A stretch of 64,000 bases of DNA from Chitinophaga filiformis (GCF_023100805.1 NZ_CP095855.1:6489001-6553000), one strand, 5' to 3'; numbered from the stretch's first letter, positions 9,333 through 19,081 are shown. Program-made: numbers and translations. Notes: generated by a model from the sequence alone, not told the origin.

Positions 9333-12144
9333 TCCGCAAACCAGGCACCAAACAAGTGCGGCCTTCCTTCGTGGTAATTCCCCGGAGCAATGGTTCCATG
9401 AAATGAACGATTGGGAGATACCGCTGAAAGGACTTAGTTGTTTCCTCCTGCCCGAACATAAAAATACAATGACTCCCGGCGGACTGCTGGTCATCTTCAA
9501 AGACCAGGTACCCGCTCCGGGAAAAATAAGCCATCCTTATGGAACCATCAACGGGAACCTTTTTATCCCCGTGGATGCTACCCTGACGCCAGCGCTGTCT
9601 CCTGAAGAAATGAGGACATTGTTGATATGGCATGTGCAGGTTTATCATCCCGCAATAGGTTTTGTAGGTTTTGATAACGAAGACCAACGCAGCATCAGCA
9701 GCTTCCTCTCACCGGCACAGGCCAGGGAGCGGAGCTGGGACCATGCACATCCCGGCATGCCTCCACCGGCCTATCTGCATACGATCAGTGTTGCCATACC
9801 TGAGCGCATAGAACTGACGGATCTCTTAAATCATGGTCAGTCGCCCCTGCCATTATCTGAATTACCAGGCAAAAGGGCCCGCAGAAGCATGTTTATGCGC
9901 CTGATGGACTGGATGCTCAGGTGCTTTCTGCGTTTCCTTCTGGCAATATTCAACACCATTTCCATTTTCCTGGCACGTATTCCCGGCTGGCCGGTTAAGA
10001 CGGCCAATACAGGATCTGGCGGCACAGGCAGAACGGTTACAGGCGCGGCCTCCCGTAAACCCGGAAGTGAAAGGACAGCTGGCTTGAGGGAAAAGTTACG
10101 CCAATGGATAGAAAAAACGCTGGGCGATATCGAGGAAAGAAGAGATAGTGAACTGGACCGCCTGCTTAAAATGTTTGATAAAAACGGGAATGAGGCCCTT
10201 AAATATGCTATTCCGCTGGCAGATGCTTCTAATCCAGGCAGAGGCACGGCCCCACAGTCAGCCTCCCTGTCGAGAAGGGAGACGAATTTCAACCTGGGAA
10301 CACTGTTTGGTCACCAGCCGGTAGATACCTGGACCTCCGCAGAAAGTTATACGGAACTATTGTCGAGGAAATATGAACAGCAGGCAGCAAAAGCACTGCA
10401 GGAAGGCGACCACAGAAAGGCTGCCTATATATACGCTCACCTGCTGCGAAACCTCCACCGCGCTGCAATTGTCCTGGAAGAAGGACAGTTCTACCATGAG
10501 GCGGCCGCTTTGTACATTGACCGTCTCGGGCAGCCCTTAAAGGCGGCTGAATGTTTTGAAAAAGGCGGACTGCTGCTCGACGCTATCAACATTTATAAGA
10601 AACTGGAGAAGTATGAGAAGACCGGCGACCTGTACAGGCAACTATCAAAGGAAGCGCCGGCACAACAGTACTTCCAGCTGGCTGTCGACGCCGCCACTCA
10701 ACAAAAGAACCACATGGAAGCCGCCCGCATCCTGCAGCATAAATCCGGAAAACCGGAAGCCGCCTGTGAAGTGCTCTTAGATGGCTGGCAGCATGGCAAC
10801 CAGTACAAGGGCTGCCTGTTGCAATACCTTCAGCTGACTGATGCAATAGATGCGGATAGCCTCCCCGGTAAAATGCGGATGATCTATGAGCAGAAAACAC
10901 CGGAACATAAAAAAGACGACCTGGTAGATACTTTCCTCTCGTTCAGGAAAAACATGAACGAAGCAGCGAAGAATACTGTGTTAGAAATAGCATATGAAGT
11001 GGTGGCTCCGCAGATAGCCGCCGGCAGAGAAGAAAAACTAAACATGCTGAAAAAGATGCTTCCGAATGATCAGGAACTGTCTGCCGACATCTACCGGTAT
11101 ACTACCCAGCGAAGACAAATTAAACCAACCGTCCGCAAAGATCACAGCTTCCAGTTAGAACAACATATCAAATGGCTGGGGGCTACGGTCATTAAAAAAC
11201 AGCTCATATTTCTGGGCACAGCAGGCAGTACGCTATACTTGTTGCGAATGCTGCCCGATGGTAACCAGAAATATTATTCCTGGCAATACCAGCCAATTGC
11301 AGACAACAACGGCGGGGAAGAGCAGATCTATGCCTGTTTCTCGGAAAACGATACGAAAAAGTATAGTGGCAAACTGATGTACCTGCCTACTTCCCACAAT
11401 AGAAGGATCAGTCTTGGTAAACTCATCCTTCCGTCAGAAAAACCATTCGGCGACAAAGTGATACTGGATACCACCGACTATCCGGCCAATCACATCGGTG
11501 GGGCAATAGGTATGACCGTCTCCGCAGGAGAACCCGTCACCATTTTTACTGACGCGCAGCATGGGCATAACAGTGTGTTTATAAAAAAAGGAACCTGGGC
11601 AAGTTATTATTGTGCCTACCCGGATTCCACCCGTCTTAATATGCCGGCACCGGATCATCCCCGCGCGCTCTGGGGAGAAGGTCCTTTTTACTTTGGCCAT
11701 GGTAACAGGATTTACAGGGTAGACGAGAAAGGACAGACGCAACACCTGGACCTTCCTGATGAGATCAGGCACGTTACGGCCACGGAAATAACCGATGGTA
11801 TGTTGCTGATGGCATGCACAACAAAGGGATGTATATATGTAGTGGACAGAAAGAGCGGACTATACCTTTATTCCGACTATTTCGCTGATGATGTTGTGGT
11901 GCGCGCCAGCCACTTCGTTTCCAAAACATACCTGGTACTTGCTACCAATAAGGGTACGATCGTGTACAATATAACAACAGGTATCCCTACCATAAAAACC
12001 CGTATCGATACCGCCGCTCCGGTACAGTTCATTTTGCCAACCGAACAGCAGAATGAAGTAGTACTGGCAGATGAAAAAGGCAGGATCACTGTCCATAAAA
12101 TCGACGATAAAATAGCAGTCAAAACCGCCTCGTTCAAACGATAA
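9310..12144 (+). CDS. TPR and beta-propeller protein of ternary system, with membrane segment
   Basis: 944 residues; the start overlaps the end of the vWA gene by 23 bases. Residues 1-190 form an unknown N-terminal domain (possibly bpX6). A hydrophobic stretch at about 197-225 could anchor it in the membrane. Residues about 265-300 are highly charged and helical. About 355-600 is an alpha-solenoid with TPR-like repeats rich in AA and Y (EGDHRKAAYIYAHLL, FEKGGLLLDAINIYKK). The remainder to 944 is beta-rich with propeller-like blades. This completes the ternary system and is the likely sensor or substrate-binding scaffold. Confidence 0.8.
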   Translation: MELQLSYNPQTRHQTSAAFLRGNSPEQWFHEMNDWEIPLKGLSCFLLPEHKNTMTPGGLLVIFKDQVPAPGKISHPYGTINGNLFIPVDATLTPALSPEEMRTLLIWHVQVYHPAIGFVGFDNEDQRSISSFLSPAQARERSWDHAHPGMPPPAYLHTISVAIPERIELTDLLNHGQSPLPLSELPGKRARRSMFMRLMDWMLRCFLRFLLAIFNTISIFLARIPGWPVKTANTGSGGTGRTVTGAASRKPGSERTAGLREKLRQWIEKTLGDIEERRDSELDRLLKMFDKNGNEALKYAIPLADASNPGRGTAPQSASLSRRETNFNLGTLFGHQPVDTWTSAESYTELLSRKYEQQAAKALQEGDHRKAAYIYAHLLRNLHRAAIVLEEGQFYHEAAALYIDRLGQPLKAAECFEKGGLLLDAINIYKKLEKYEKTGDLYRQLSKEAPAQQYFQLAVDAATQQKNHMEAARILQHKSGKPEAACEVLLDGWQHGNQYKGCLLQYLQLTDAIDADSLPGKMRMIYEQKTPEHKKDDLVDTFLSFRKNMNEAAKNTVLEIAYEVVAPQIAAGREEKLNMLKKMLPNDQELSADIYRYTTQRRQIKPTVRKDHSFQLEQHIKWLGATVIKKQLIFLGTAGSTLYLLRMLPDGNQKYYSWQYQPIADNNGGEEQIYACFSENDTKKYSGKLMYLPTSHNRRISLGKLILPSEKPFGDKVILDTTDYPANHIGGAIGMTVSAGEPVTIFTDAQHGHNSVFIKKGTWASYYCAYPDSTRLNMPAPDHPRALWGEGPFYFGHGNRIYRVDEKGQTQHLDLPDEIRHVTATEITDGMLLMACTTKGCIYVVDRKSGLYLYSDYFADDVVVRASHFVSKTYLVLATNKGTIVYNITTGIPTIKTRIDTAAPVQFILPTEQQNEVVLADEKGRITVHKIDDKIAVKTASFKR

Positions 12145-12220
12145 AAAAGAAAGGTCGCCAATTTAGGCTTTTATTAACAGTCGGGGGCCTGGAAAAGATC
12201 ATTATCCGGCGTTTGTGGCG

Positions 12221-12228
12221 TAAATTTG
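12221..12228 (+). promoter_or_regulatory. -7 promoter box for TetR-ubiB-like operon
   Basis: TAAATTTG matches the Bacteroidota -7 consensus TAnnTTTG, 70 bases before the TetR ATG. No good -33 box is seen at the usual spacing. Confidence 0.5.
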
Positions 12229-12297
12229 CAACAGCAACCTATGTCCAACCCGCATAGTGCGCTGTCATGTATTTACTTACACGCTAAACCCTGGATC

Positions 12298-12924
12298 ATG
12301 GAAAAAAAACTCATACGCGACGCTTATAAAACATACTGGCTGGAAAATGGTAAAAGACCTGTTTCGGTGTACACTTTCTGCCTGGGACTGGATCTGCCGG
12401 AAACAAGGTTTTACGACAGCTATTCTTCTTTTGATGCACTGGAAAAGGACATATGGCTTTCCTTCTTCCAGGACACGGTTGAAAAGCTGAAGGATGATGA
12501 GATATACCGGAATTATTCAGCCCGCGAAAAACTCCTCACCTTCTATTTTCTCTGGGTACAGCAGTTGAAGGAGAACAGGAGTTATATCCTCCAGCAGAAG
12601 GATAAATACCTGGTACCAGGTTTACACCTGGACAAACTGGAAGCTTTCCGCATTGCTTTTTACGATTATATCCGCGAGCTGATCAAAGAAGGTTACCAGA
12701 CAGGTGAAGTAAAAGAACGTAAATACATCTCTGACCAGTACGTACACGGCTTCTGGCTGCAGGCGCTGTTTGTACTGCGCTACTGGACCAAAGACGACAG
12801 TGAACGCTTCGAAATGACAGACGCTGCCATAGAAAAAGCGGTAAACCTCAGCTTCCAGCTGATCAGTTCCAATACGCTTGACAGCATCCTGGACTTCGGA
12901 AAATTCATGTTTGCAAGGAAATAA
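12298..12924 (+). CDS. TetR-family transcriptional regulator
   Basis: 208 residues from the ATG at 12298 (MEKKLIRDAY). In-frame upstream starts (ATG 12241, TTG 12226) would add a tail not usual for the family. The N-terminal helices, with VSVYTFCLGL as the likely recognition region and FYDSYSSFDALEKDIW after it, fit a TetR HTH; the rest is the helical ligand/dimerisation part. It sits 6 bp upstream of the UbiB-like kinase gene in the same direction; in Bacteroidota this pairing is common. It likely controls its own operon. Confidence 0.85.
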   Translation: MEKKLIRDAYKTYWLENGKRPVSVYTFCLGLDLPETRFYDSYSSFDALEKDIWLSFFQDTVEKLKDDEIYRNYSAREKLLTFYFLWVQQLKENRSYILQQKDKYLVPGLHLDKLEAFRIAFYDYIRELIKEGYQTGEVKERKYISDQYVHGFWLQALFVLRYWTKDDSERFEMTDAAIEKAVNLSFQLISSNTLDSILDFGKFMFARK

Positions 12925-12930
12925 GACAGT

Positions 12931-14253
12931 ATGAAAGAACAGACGAACATCCCTACCGGTAAAGTTGAACGTGCCAGCAAATTTGTAACAACAGGATTAA
13001 AGGTAGGTACCAACTACCTCAAACATTATACAAAAAAACTCATAGATCCTTCCATCAGCAGGGAAGAACTCCATGCCGACAATGCAGAAGACATTTATGA
13101 TACCCTCAGCAACCTGAAAGGAAGCGCGCTTAAGGTGGCGCAGATGCTCAGTATGGATAAAGGCATGCTGCCCAAGGCCTATACCGAACGTTTTGCCATG
13201 TCGCAGTACAGCGCCCCTCCCCTTTCCGGCCCGCTTGTCATCAATACCTTTGTCAAAACACTGGGCCAGTCGCCCAGCCAGCTCTATGACCGCTTCGAGA
13301 TGCAGGCATCCAATGCCGCCTCCATCGGGCAGGTACATAAGGCCAGCAAATGGGGCAAGGAACTGGCCATAAAGATCCAGTATCCCGGCGTGGCCAACAG
13401 CGTAAAATCTGACCTCCGCATCGTTAAACCTTTTGCCATCCGCATAGTAGGTATGAATGAAGTGGATATGGATAAATACTTCGATGAGATAGAAGGTAAG
13501 CTGCTGGAAGAAACAGACTATAAACTGGAATTGCAACGCTCCATGGAGGTATCAGCACAATGCGCCCATATTCCTAACCTGGTCTTCCCGGTTTACTACC
13601 CGGAACTGTCCAGCGACAGGATCATTACCATGGACTGGCTGAAAGGATTTCACCTGAAAGAATTCCTGGAACGAAATCCTTCACAGGAGGCCCGTAACAG
13701 GATCGGGCAGGCGCTATGGGACTTTTACCAGTTCCAGGTGCATCAGCTGAAAAAGGTGCATGCAGACCCGCATCCCGGCAACTTCCTGATGCGCGACGAC
13801 GGCACCGTTGGTGTATTCGATTTTGGCTGTATCAAGGAAATACCGGAAGACTTCTACGTCAATTATTTCCTGCTGGTGAACAAGGAAGTGCTGAAAGATG
13901 AAGCAAGGCGCCGGGAGATCTATACCAACCTGGAAATGATCCATCCCAGCGACACAGAAAAGGAAGTGGTTTTCTTTTCCGGCCTGTTCCAGAAAATGAT
14001 CGATATGCTGACGCTTCCATTTACGCAGGAAGAATTTGACTTCGGTAATGAGGCCTATTTTGCCGAGATCTATGCCTATATGGATCATCTCTACAACCTG
14101 AAAGAAGTAAGGGACTCTAAGGTAGCCAGGGGTTCCAGGCACTCATTGTATATCAATCGTACCTATTTCGGTTTGTACTCTATCCTGAGTGACCTGAAAG
14201 CTAAGATCATTACCAGCGAGGCCCGTATACAAACCATCATGCATTCAGCATAA
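12931..14253 (+). CDS. ABC1/UbiB (AarF)-family atypical kinase
   Basis: 440 residues. Seen: KVAQ at 68-71 (position of the family KxGQ motif), AASIGQVH at about 129-136 (Ala-rich loop region), AIKIQYPGV at about 146 with the ATP-binding Lys, DPHPGNF at about 279 (catalytic loop) and FDFGC at about 297 (metal-binding Asp). These are the marks of the ABC1/ADCK/UbiB family, ATP-binding proteins supporting quinone or lipid metabolism. The Gly of KxGQ is Ala here. No C-terminal membrane helices of the E. coli UbiB type are obvious. Second gene of the TetR operon. Confidence 0.9.
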   Translation: MKEQTNIPTGKVERASKFVTTGLKVGTNYLKHYTKKLIDPSISREELHADNAEDIYDTLSNLKGSALKVAQMLSMDKGMLPKAYTERFAMSQYSAPPLSGPLVINTFVKTLGQSPSQLYDRFEMQASNAASIGQVHKASKWGKELAIKIQYPGVANSVKSDLRIVKPFAIRIVGMNEVDMDKYFDEIEGKLLEETDYKLELQRSMEVSAQCAHIPNLVFPVYYPELSSDRIITMDWLKGFHLKEFLERNPSQEARNRIGQALWDFYQFQVHQLKKVHADPHPGNFLMRDDGTVGVFDFGCIKEIPEDFYVNYFLLVNKEVLKDEARRREIYTNLEMIHPSDTEKEVVFFSGLFQKMIDMLTLPFTQEEFDFGNEAYFAEIYAYMDHLYNLKEVRDSKVARGSRHSLYINRTYFGLYSILSDLKAKIITSEARIQTIMHSA

Positions 14254-14271
14254 AAATATCTTCAATAAAAA

Positions 14272-14299
14272 AGCCCCCGCTGACAAAACGGGGGCTTTT
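14272..14299. terminator. Bidirectional terminator between convergent genes
   Basis: AGCCCCCG pairs with CGGGGGCT, preceded by an A-run and followed by TTTT. It separates the UbiB-like gene (+) from the DUF2911 gene (-). Confidence 0.9.
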
Positions 14300-14319
14300 C
14301 TATTGAATAATTTCAGGAC

Positions 14320-14817
14320 TTATTTTACAGGCACTTCTACATGCGTCTGATCCCATTCCACTACCAGTTTGTTAGCAGGTAAGGTAATGGTCAGCTTCTC
14401 AACAGGAGCGCTGGTTTTAGTAGCTTTCGCTTTTACTTCCAGCACGTTTTTATCCTTGATCTTGTCATAATCGTAAGCGCCCCATTGTTTCAGCTCACTG
14501 TTCAGAATGAATGTCCATTCGCTGGCTTCGGGAATGGTGAATAAGGTGTAAGTACCAGCTTTTACAGGTTTACCACCGAAGCTGCCATCTTTGGCGAAGG
14601 TGATCTCGGTAGCCTCGTTAGCGCCTAAACGCCATACTTTACCATAAGGTACCAGCTCACCGAAAATAACGCGGTTTCTTTTGGATGGTTGCCCGTAAGC
14701 TATCTTGACATTTTTTCCTTCAGCAGTTATACGTGGGCTTTTAGGAGCTTTTTCCTGTGCAGATACAAAACTGCATGTTCCTGCCAGTAATGCGAAAAAT
14801 AATAGAACGTGTTTCAT
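14320..14817 (-). CDS. Secreted DUF2911 protein
   Basis: 165 residues with a signal peptide (hydrophobic LLFFALLAGTCSFV, cleavage after SAQ). The mature part has the DUF2911 hallmarks: PRITAEGKNVKIAYGQPSKR, VPYGKVWRLGANEATEI, KAGTYTLFTIPE and WEFI-like strands. It is a periplasmic or secreted beta-sandwich protein of unknown function common in Bacteroidota. Convergent with the UbiB-like gene; no operon partner. Confidence 0.92.
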   Translation of the reverse strand: MKHVLLFFALLAGTCSFVSAQEKAPKSPRITAEGKNVKIAYGQPSKRNRVIFGELVPYGKVWRLGANEATEITFAKDGSFGGKPVKAGTYTLFTIPEASEWTFILNSELKQWGAYDYDKIKDKNVLEVKAKATKTSAPVEKLTITLPANKLVVEWDQTHVEVPVK

Positions 14818-14936
14818 GGTCGTAATTTGTTTTACTGTTCTGAATTTTATGAAAAATATACTTTTTCAATCATAACAGGCTTACCATTCATAACAATTCA
14901 GTGTTAAAATGCGATAGCTATTCTACACATTCATTT

Positions 14937-15482
14937 CTATTTCTTCTGCTCGCAGATATTCTTCAGTTTTGTCAACCCATCCTCCAGCAAAGGGCCGGTC
15001 AGCCTGTCTGAGAGGAAACCTCTCAGTTTCCACCAGGGCAGCATGCCCAGTTTCGTTTCCAGCCGCCATTGTATAGCTGTTCCCTTTCCGTCTACGGAGG
15101 GTTTCAGTTCAAACGCTGCCACTACCGGCTTCATGGTATTGAACTCCATGTTATAATAAACGCCTTTCTGCGGTGTACTTTCCCTGATCAGCACTTTGCC
15201 GGATACAGGTTTGTCCTGCTGCATACCTGACCAGGTATAAAAAGCTCCCTGACCCGCAGGCGGGTTGGAAAATTCAATCTTCTGCGCTACACCAGGGGCA
15301 GTCCACGGGTTCCATTCAGGCCAGGTATTCAGGTTGTTGATCTCAGCATACACGGTAGAAAGGGGGGCGTCTATCACGCCGGAGCGTTCAACGATCGCCT
15401 TTGAGGGCAGTAGCAGGGAAATGAGAAATATCAATATCCCAAAACAAAGAACACTTAAAAAAAATAATTTGATGAAACGCAT
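14937..15482 (-). CDS. SRPBCC (polyketide cyclase-like) membrane-anchored protein
   Basis: 181 residues. N-terminal membrane segment (about 6-26), then a SRPBCC/START-like fold: VIDAPLSTVYAEINNLNTWPEWNPW is the typical first beta-helix unit, with a C-terminal helix GPLLEDGLTKLKNI. Proteins of this fold bind hydrophobic ligands. It is two bases downstream of a paralogous gene with the same layout, so the two are probably co-transcribed. Confidence 0.88.
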   Translation of the reverse strand: MRFIKLFFLSVLCFGILIFLISLLLPSKAIVERSGVIDAPLSTVYAEINNLNTWPEWNPWTAPGVAQKIEFSNPPAGQGAFYTWSGMQQDKPVSGKVLIRESTPQKGVYYNMEFNTMKPVVAAFELKPSVDGKGTAIQWRLETKLGMLPWWKLRGFLSDRLTGPLLEDGLTKLKNICEQKK

Positions 15483-15484
15483 AT

Positions 15485-16012
15485 CTATTTTACTAATTTC
15501 TCCAGGTTTTCCAAGCCTTTTTCAAAATCTCTTCCGATCAGTTTATCAAGCATCAATCCTCTGAGCTTAGCAGCAGGATATCTGCCTACTTCCATTGCGA
15601 TGCCCCATGTTACATGAGTCCCCCTGCCGGAGGGTTCGAAACGGAAATAACCTTTTGTGCTTTTATTCTCCATGAATTGCATCTCGATCGTAATCTGTTT
15701 ATATGGCCGGGAAGCCGTGATGGTAACTGAGCCTTTGCCTACCTTCCTGTTCCTGCTGATCCATTGATAGCCAGCGCCTTCCCCGCTCATTTTGTCATTG
15801 TATGACAGCTTCATCTTCGGATCGGCCTGATGCCAGGGAGACCATTTTTCCCAGTTACGCAATATGTTCACCTGATCAAAAACGACGGAAAGAGAAGCAG
15901 GGATAGCCCTGACGCGCACTACTTTCACTGTAGCAGGCAGGAACATGCTGACAATGAACAAACCTGGTATTAGCACACCCAGTGCTCCAAGTATAATAAG
16001 TAAGGCTTGCAT
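15485..16012 (-). CDS. SRPBCC (polyketide cyclase-like) membrane-anchored protein, paralogue
   Basis: 175 residues from the ATG at 16012; a TTG two codons upstream is ignored. N-terminal membrane segment (about 4-24), then RAIPASLSVVFDQVNILRNWEKWSPWHQAD, the same SRPBCC signature as the next gene, and a C-terminal helix DFEKGLENLEKL. The pair probably arose by tandem duplication. It lies 33 bp downstream of an ABC-2 permease gene, which may head the transcript. Confidence 0.87.
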   Translation of the reverse strand: MQALLIILGALGVLIPGLFIVSMFLPATVKVVRVRAIPASLSVVFDQVNILRNWEKWSPWHQADPKMKLSYNDKMSGEGAGYQWISRNRKVGKGSVTITASRPYKQITIEMQFMENKSTKGYFRFEPSGRGTHVTWGIAMEVGRYPAAKLRGLMLDKLIGRDFEKGLENLEKLVK

Positions 16013-16045
16013 ATACAAAAGGTAGGAAAAAATCCAGACTATTCC

Positions 16046-17149
16046 CTATTCCCACCTGAATACCCTTACTGCTACGGCATATACAATCACCCCCCAGAGG
16101 GCAATTACGCCCAGTTCAAGCCCTACGTTCCATAAATGCTGCCCCTCGAAAGCGATCTTCCGGAAGGCATCATTGAGGTAGGTCAGCGGCATAATGCGGC
16201 ATACGGGCTGTAACCAGGACGGGAAAGCGTCCACTGCCACAAAGGTGCCCGCCAGCAGGAACTGCGGCAGGGTGATCACGTTGGCGATAGGTGGTATGGC
16301 GCTTTCGCTGTTTGCAATGCCACTAACCACAAATCCGAAGCCCATAAATACGATGACGCCGAATGCTGTTAACACCAGCATCTCAAAAAAAGTGCTCCAT
16401 CCATGTACCAGTGTGAACCCGAAGGCAAAATAACCGATCGCTATGATCAGCACCGCGCCGGCTACCTGGAATATCAGGCGGGCCAGGGCTTCTCCCAGCA
16501 CAATATGGAGCCTGCGGATAGGCGTGGCAAAGAAACGTTTTAACACCAGGGTCTGGCGCAGACTGAAAAAGAGGAATGCAGTACTGAATACAGCAGCACT
16601 TAACAGGGAGAAGCTGAGCAGGCCGGGCAGGATAAAGTCGATAGTCCTGTAACGGCGGCCTGGTAATACTTCCACCGGTTCCAGTTTCGCAATGGAACCC
16701 CGGGGATAATAAACGTCGTCTGCCTTATAAATGATGCCGGTCAGTATTGTTTTGAATAAGGATATCTTATCTGCAGCGGCGGTGGAGGTACGTACCTTCA
16801 CATCGCAGGCGGGCACATTTCCCTGGGCGGGACGGGAAGTGACACGGATAATGGCGGTAATATGCCCCTTTTTCAGATCATCTTCCATTTCTGCAGCCGG
16901 CTGCCCGCTCACCAGTTTAAGGCTTTTCTCACTGGCCAGTTGCTTGTACAGGTAACTGGCGGTATCTGTTGCCGGATCTACTCCTACCTTCACCGATATA
17001 CCGTTATCGCCGATAAAACCAAACACCAGGATGAACACCAGGGGGAATCCCAGGCTGAAGATCACTGCCGAAGGGCTTCTCACGATTCCTATCAGGCTTG
17101 CTTTGGACATGGCTAACAGCGCCTTCCATTGATTATATTTAACCGCCAT
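16046..17149 (-). CDS. ABC-2 type transporter permease
   Basis: 367 residues. One N-terminal membrane helix (about 28-46, FSLGFPLVFILVFGF), an extracytoplasmic domain to about 170, then five hydrophobic helices, with the ABC-2 signature region LKRFFATPIRRLHIVLGEALAR between them. This is a type-2 exporter permease (drug or lipid exporter family). No ATP-binding subunit is adjacent: the upstream gene is sppA and the downstream ones are SRPBCC proteins, so the ATPase must be encoded elsewhere. Confidence 0.9.
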   Translation of the reverse strand: MAVKYNQWKALLAMSKASLIGIVRSPSAVIFSLGFPLVFILVFGFIGDNGISVKVGVDPATDTASYLYKQLASEKSLKLVSGQPAAEMEDDLKKGHITAIIRVTSRPAQGNVPACDVKVRTSTAAADKISLFKTILTGIIYKADDVYYPRGSIAKLEPVEVLPGRRYRTIDFILPGLLSFSLLSAAVFSTAFLFFSLRQTLVLKRFFATPIRRLHIVLGEALARLIFQVAGAVLIIAIGYFAFGFTLVHGWSTFFEMLVLTAFGVIVFMGFGFVVSGIANSESAIPPIANVITLPQFLLAGTFVAVDAFPSWLQPVCRIMPLTYLNDAFRKIAFEGQHLWNVGLELGVIALWGVIVYAVAVRVFRWE

Positions 17150-17213
17150 ACTTACTTAACGCTGGTCTATTCTTAAAAAATCGCATAAAACTACTATTGT
17201 TTTACCCATTTCC

Positions 17214-17244
17214 ATAAAAAAACCTGCCCATGGGGCAGGTTTAA
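17214..17244 (-). terminator. Terminator of sppA
   Basis: AACCTGCCC pairs with the complementary GGGGCAGGTT (17221-17242) with an A-run before it on the plus strand, that is, a T-tail on the minus strand after the sppA stop at 17272. Confidence 0.85.
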
Positions 17245-17271
17245 TGTTATTTTAAGTCAATAAGCGGCTTC

Positions 17272-19035
17272 TTACCTGATTTCCATCACATAAGGCAGCT
17301 TTGCCTGGATCTCTCCGTTCATTTCCTTCAGATGTTTGATCTGCTGGTAAACAGTATACTGCTCTCCCAGCTCTTTCCTGATGGCGGTTTCCATACGGGC
17401 CTCACCTGCGAAGGATTTCACAAATTTTTCAAATGGCGCCTCTGCTTCAGGATATTCTCTTAGGCGGAAAGCGCTGACCTTTGCCAGTTTCGCCGCACAT
17501 TTAATGGCATCGTCAATACCGCCGATGCGGTCTACCAATCCCAGCTCTTTTGCCTGTACACCGCTCCATACGCGGCCCTGGGCAATACTGTCAACTACCA
17601 CTCCGCTCAGCTTGCGGCCTTCCACCACACGGCCTTTAAAGGTGCTGTAGATGCTGTCTACGGAGTTCTGTATAAATTTCTTTTCAATTTCTGTCAATGG
17701 CCGGGAGGTGTTTCCCAGATCCGCATACTGTGCTGTTTTGACACCATCGAAGGTCACACCCAGCTTATTCTTGAAGAATCCCTGCAGGTTCGGTAACACG
17801 GCAAAAACACCGATAGAACCGGTCAGCGTATTCGGCTGTGCGAAGATAGAGTCGGCCATGCAGGAAATATAGTAACCGCCGGAAGCCGCATAGTCGCCCA
17901 TGGACACTACAACCGGTTTACTCTTTTTAGCCAGTGTCAGCTCTCTCCAGATAGACTCTGAGGCCAGAGCACTACCACCGGGAGAGTTCACACGGAATAC
18001 GATCGCTTTCACATCTTTATCCTGTCTTGCCTCGCGGATCAGCTTTACAAAATGTCCGCTGCTGATCGTCTCATCCTTTTCGCTGTCGCCTCCCACAATA
18101 TTTCCCTGTGCATAGATAATGGCGATCCTGTTGTCTTCACCCTTACCGGTAGCCACATCTGTTGCGCTTTCATATTTGGAAAGCGAAATGAAATTGACTT
18201 TTTCATCTCCGCTCAGGCCCAGTCTTGATTTGATCTCGTCCATCACCTGGTCGTTATATTTCAGTCCGTCTACCAGCTTGTACTTCAATGCATCGGCAGC
18301 TTCCTGGATCAGCCCCTCGTTGGCATACCGGTGCAGTGTAACGGTATCTATTTTCCTGGAAGCGCCTATGTTCTTCAGAAAATTGGCGTACAGGTCGCCC
18401 AGGTAAGCATTTGTCTGGATACGGTTAGCCACCGTCATCTGCGTTTCACGCAAAGGCTCTGTAGCGCTTTTGAAACGGCCATCGTAAAAGATCTGTGGCT
18501 GGATCTCCAGTTTTTCCAGGGCACCTTTCAGGAAGGTCAGCTGTGTAAAGAAACCACTGAATTCCAGGCCTCCTTTCGGATGCACGTACACTTTGTCTGC
18601 GAGGGAAGCTACATAATAGCTCTTCTGGTCCATCACCTCGCCGTAGGCATAGATGAACTTACCGGACTGCTTAAATCTCAGCAGCGCATTACGCAGCTCT
18701 TCGTTGGTGGCAAATCCGTTGGCATTGTTGTCTGCCTTCAGGTAGATCCCTTTTATGTCATCGTCATTTTCTGCATGTCTGATCAGGCGTACTACGTCAT
18801 ACAGGCCCGGGGTTTCTTTGGGGCCCTGGCGCAGTACTGCATTTACGGGGTCTACAATCTTTTGCTCGGCATAGGGTTGGCTGGTTTCCAGTACCAGTAC
18901 TCCATTGGGCGATAAGGTAACAACTTCAGGGCTGACCGCCGACTTTATGATACCCATCAGTATGAACATCCCGAAAAAGATGATCACAATGAAAGCCAGC
19001 AGGGTGGCAAAGAAAATTTTAAAGAAACTACGCAT
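17272..19035 (-). CDS. sppA: Signal peptide peptidase SppA (67-kDa type)
   Basis: 587 residues, the length of the long double-domain SppA. One N-terminal membrane helix (about 9-30). The catalytic dyad is visible: Lys189 in GRFKSATEPL in the first half and Ser385 in AASGGYYISCMAD in the second half. VNSPGGSALASE is the oxyanion-side motif. SppA degrades signal peptides and other membrane-embedded peptides after export. It diverges from folK, with -7 boxes for both directions in the 88-bp gap. Confidence 0.96.
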   Translation of the reverse strand: MRSFFKIFFATLLAFIVIIFFGMFILMGIIKSAVSPEVVTLSPNGVLVLETSQPYAEQKIVDPVNAVLRQGPKETPGLYDVVRLIRHAENDDDIKGIYLKADNNANGFATNEELRNALLRFKQSGKFIYAYGEVMDQKSYYVASLADKVYVHPKGGLEFSGFFTQLTFLKGALEKLEIQPQIFYDGRFKSATEPLRETQMTVANRIQTNAYLGDLYANFLKNIGASRKIDTVTLHRYANEGLIQEAADALKYKLVDGLKYNDQVMDEIKSRLGLSGDEKVNFISLSKYESATDVATGKGEDNRIAIIYAQGNIVGGDSEKDETISSGHFVKLIREARQDKDVKAIVFRVNSPGGSALASESIWRELTLAKKSKPVVVSMGDYAASGGYYISCMADSIFAQPNTLTGSIGVFAVLPNLQGFFKNKLGVTFDGVKTAQYADLGNTSRPLTEIEKKFIQNSVDSIYSTFKGRVVEGRKLSGVVVDSIAQGRVWSGVQAKELGLVDRIGGIDDAIKCAAKLAKVSAFRLREYPEAEAPFEKFVKSFAGEARMETAIRKELGEQYTVYQQIKHLKEMNGEIQAKLPYVMEIR

Positions 19036-19081
19036 TATGGAAGATTTAATTTAAAAAGACCTACCGGTCGTCTTCTTTTTC

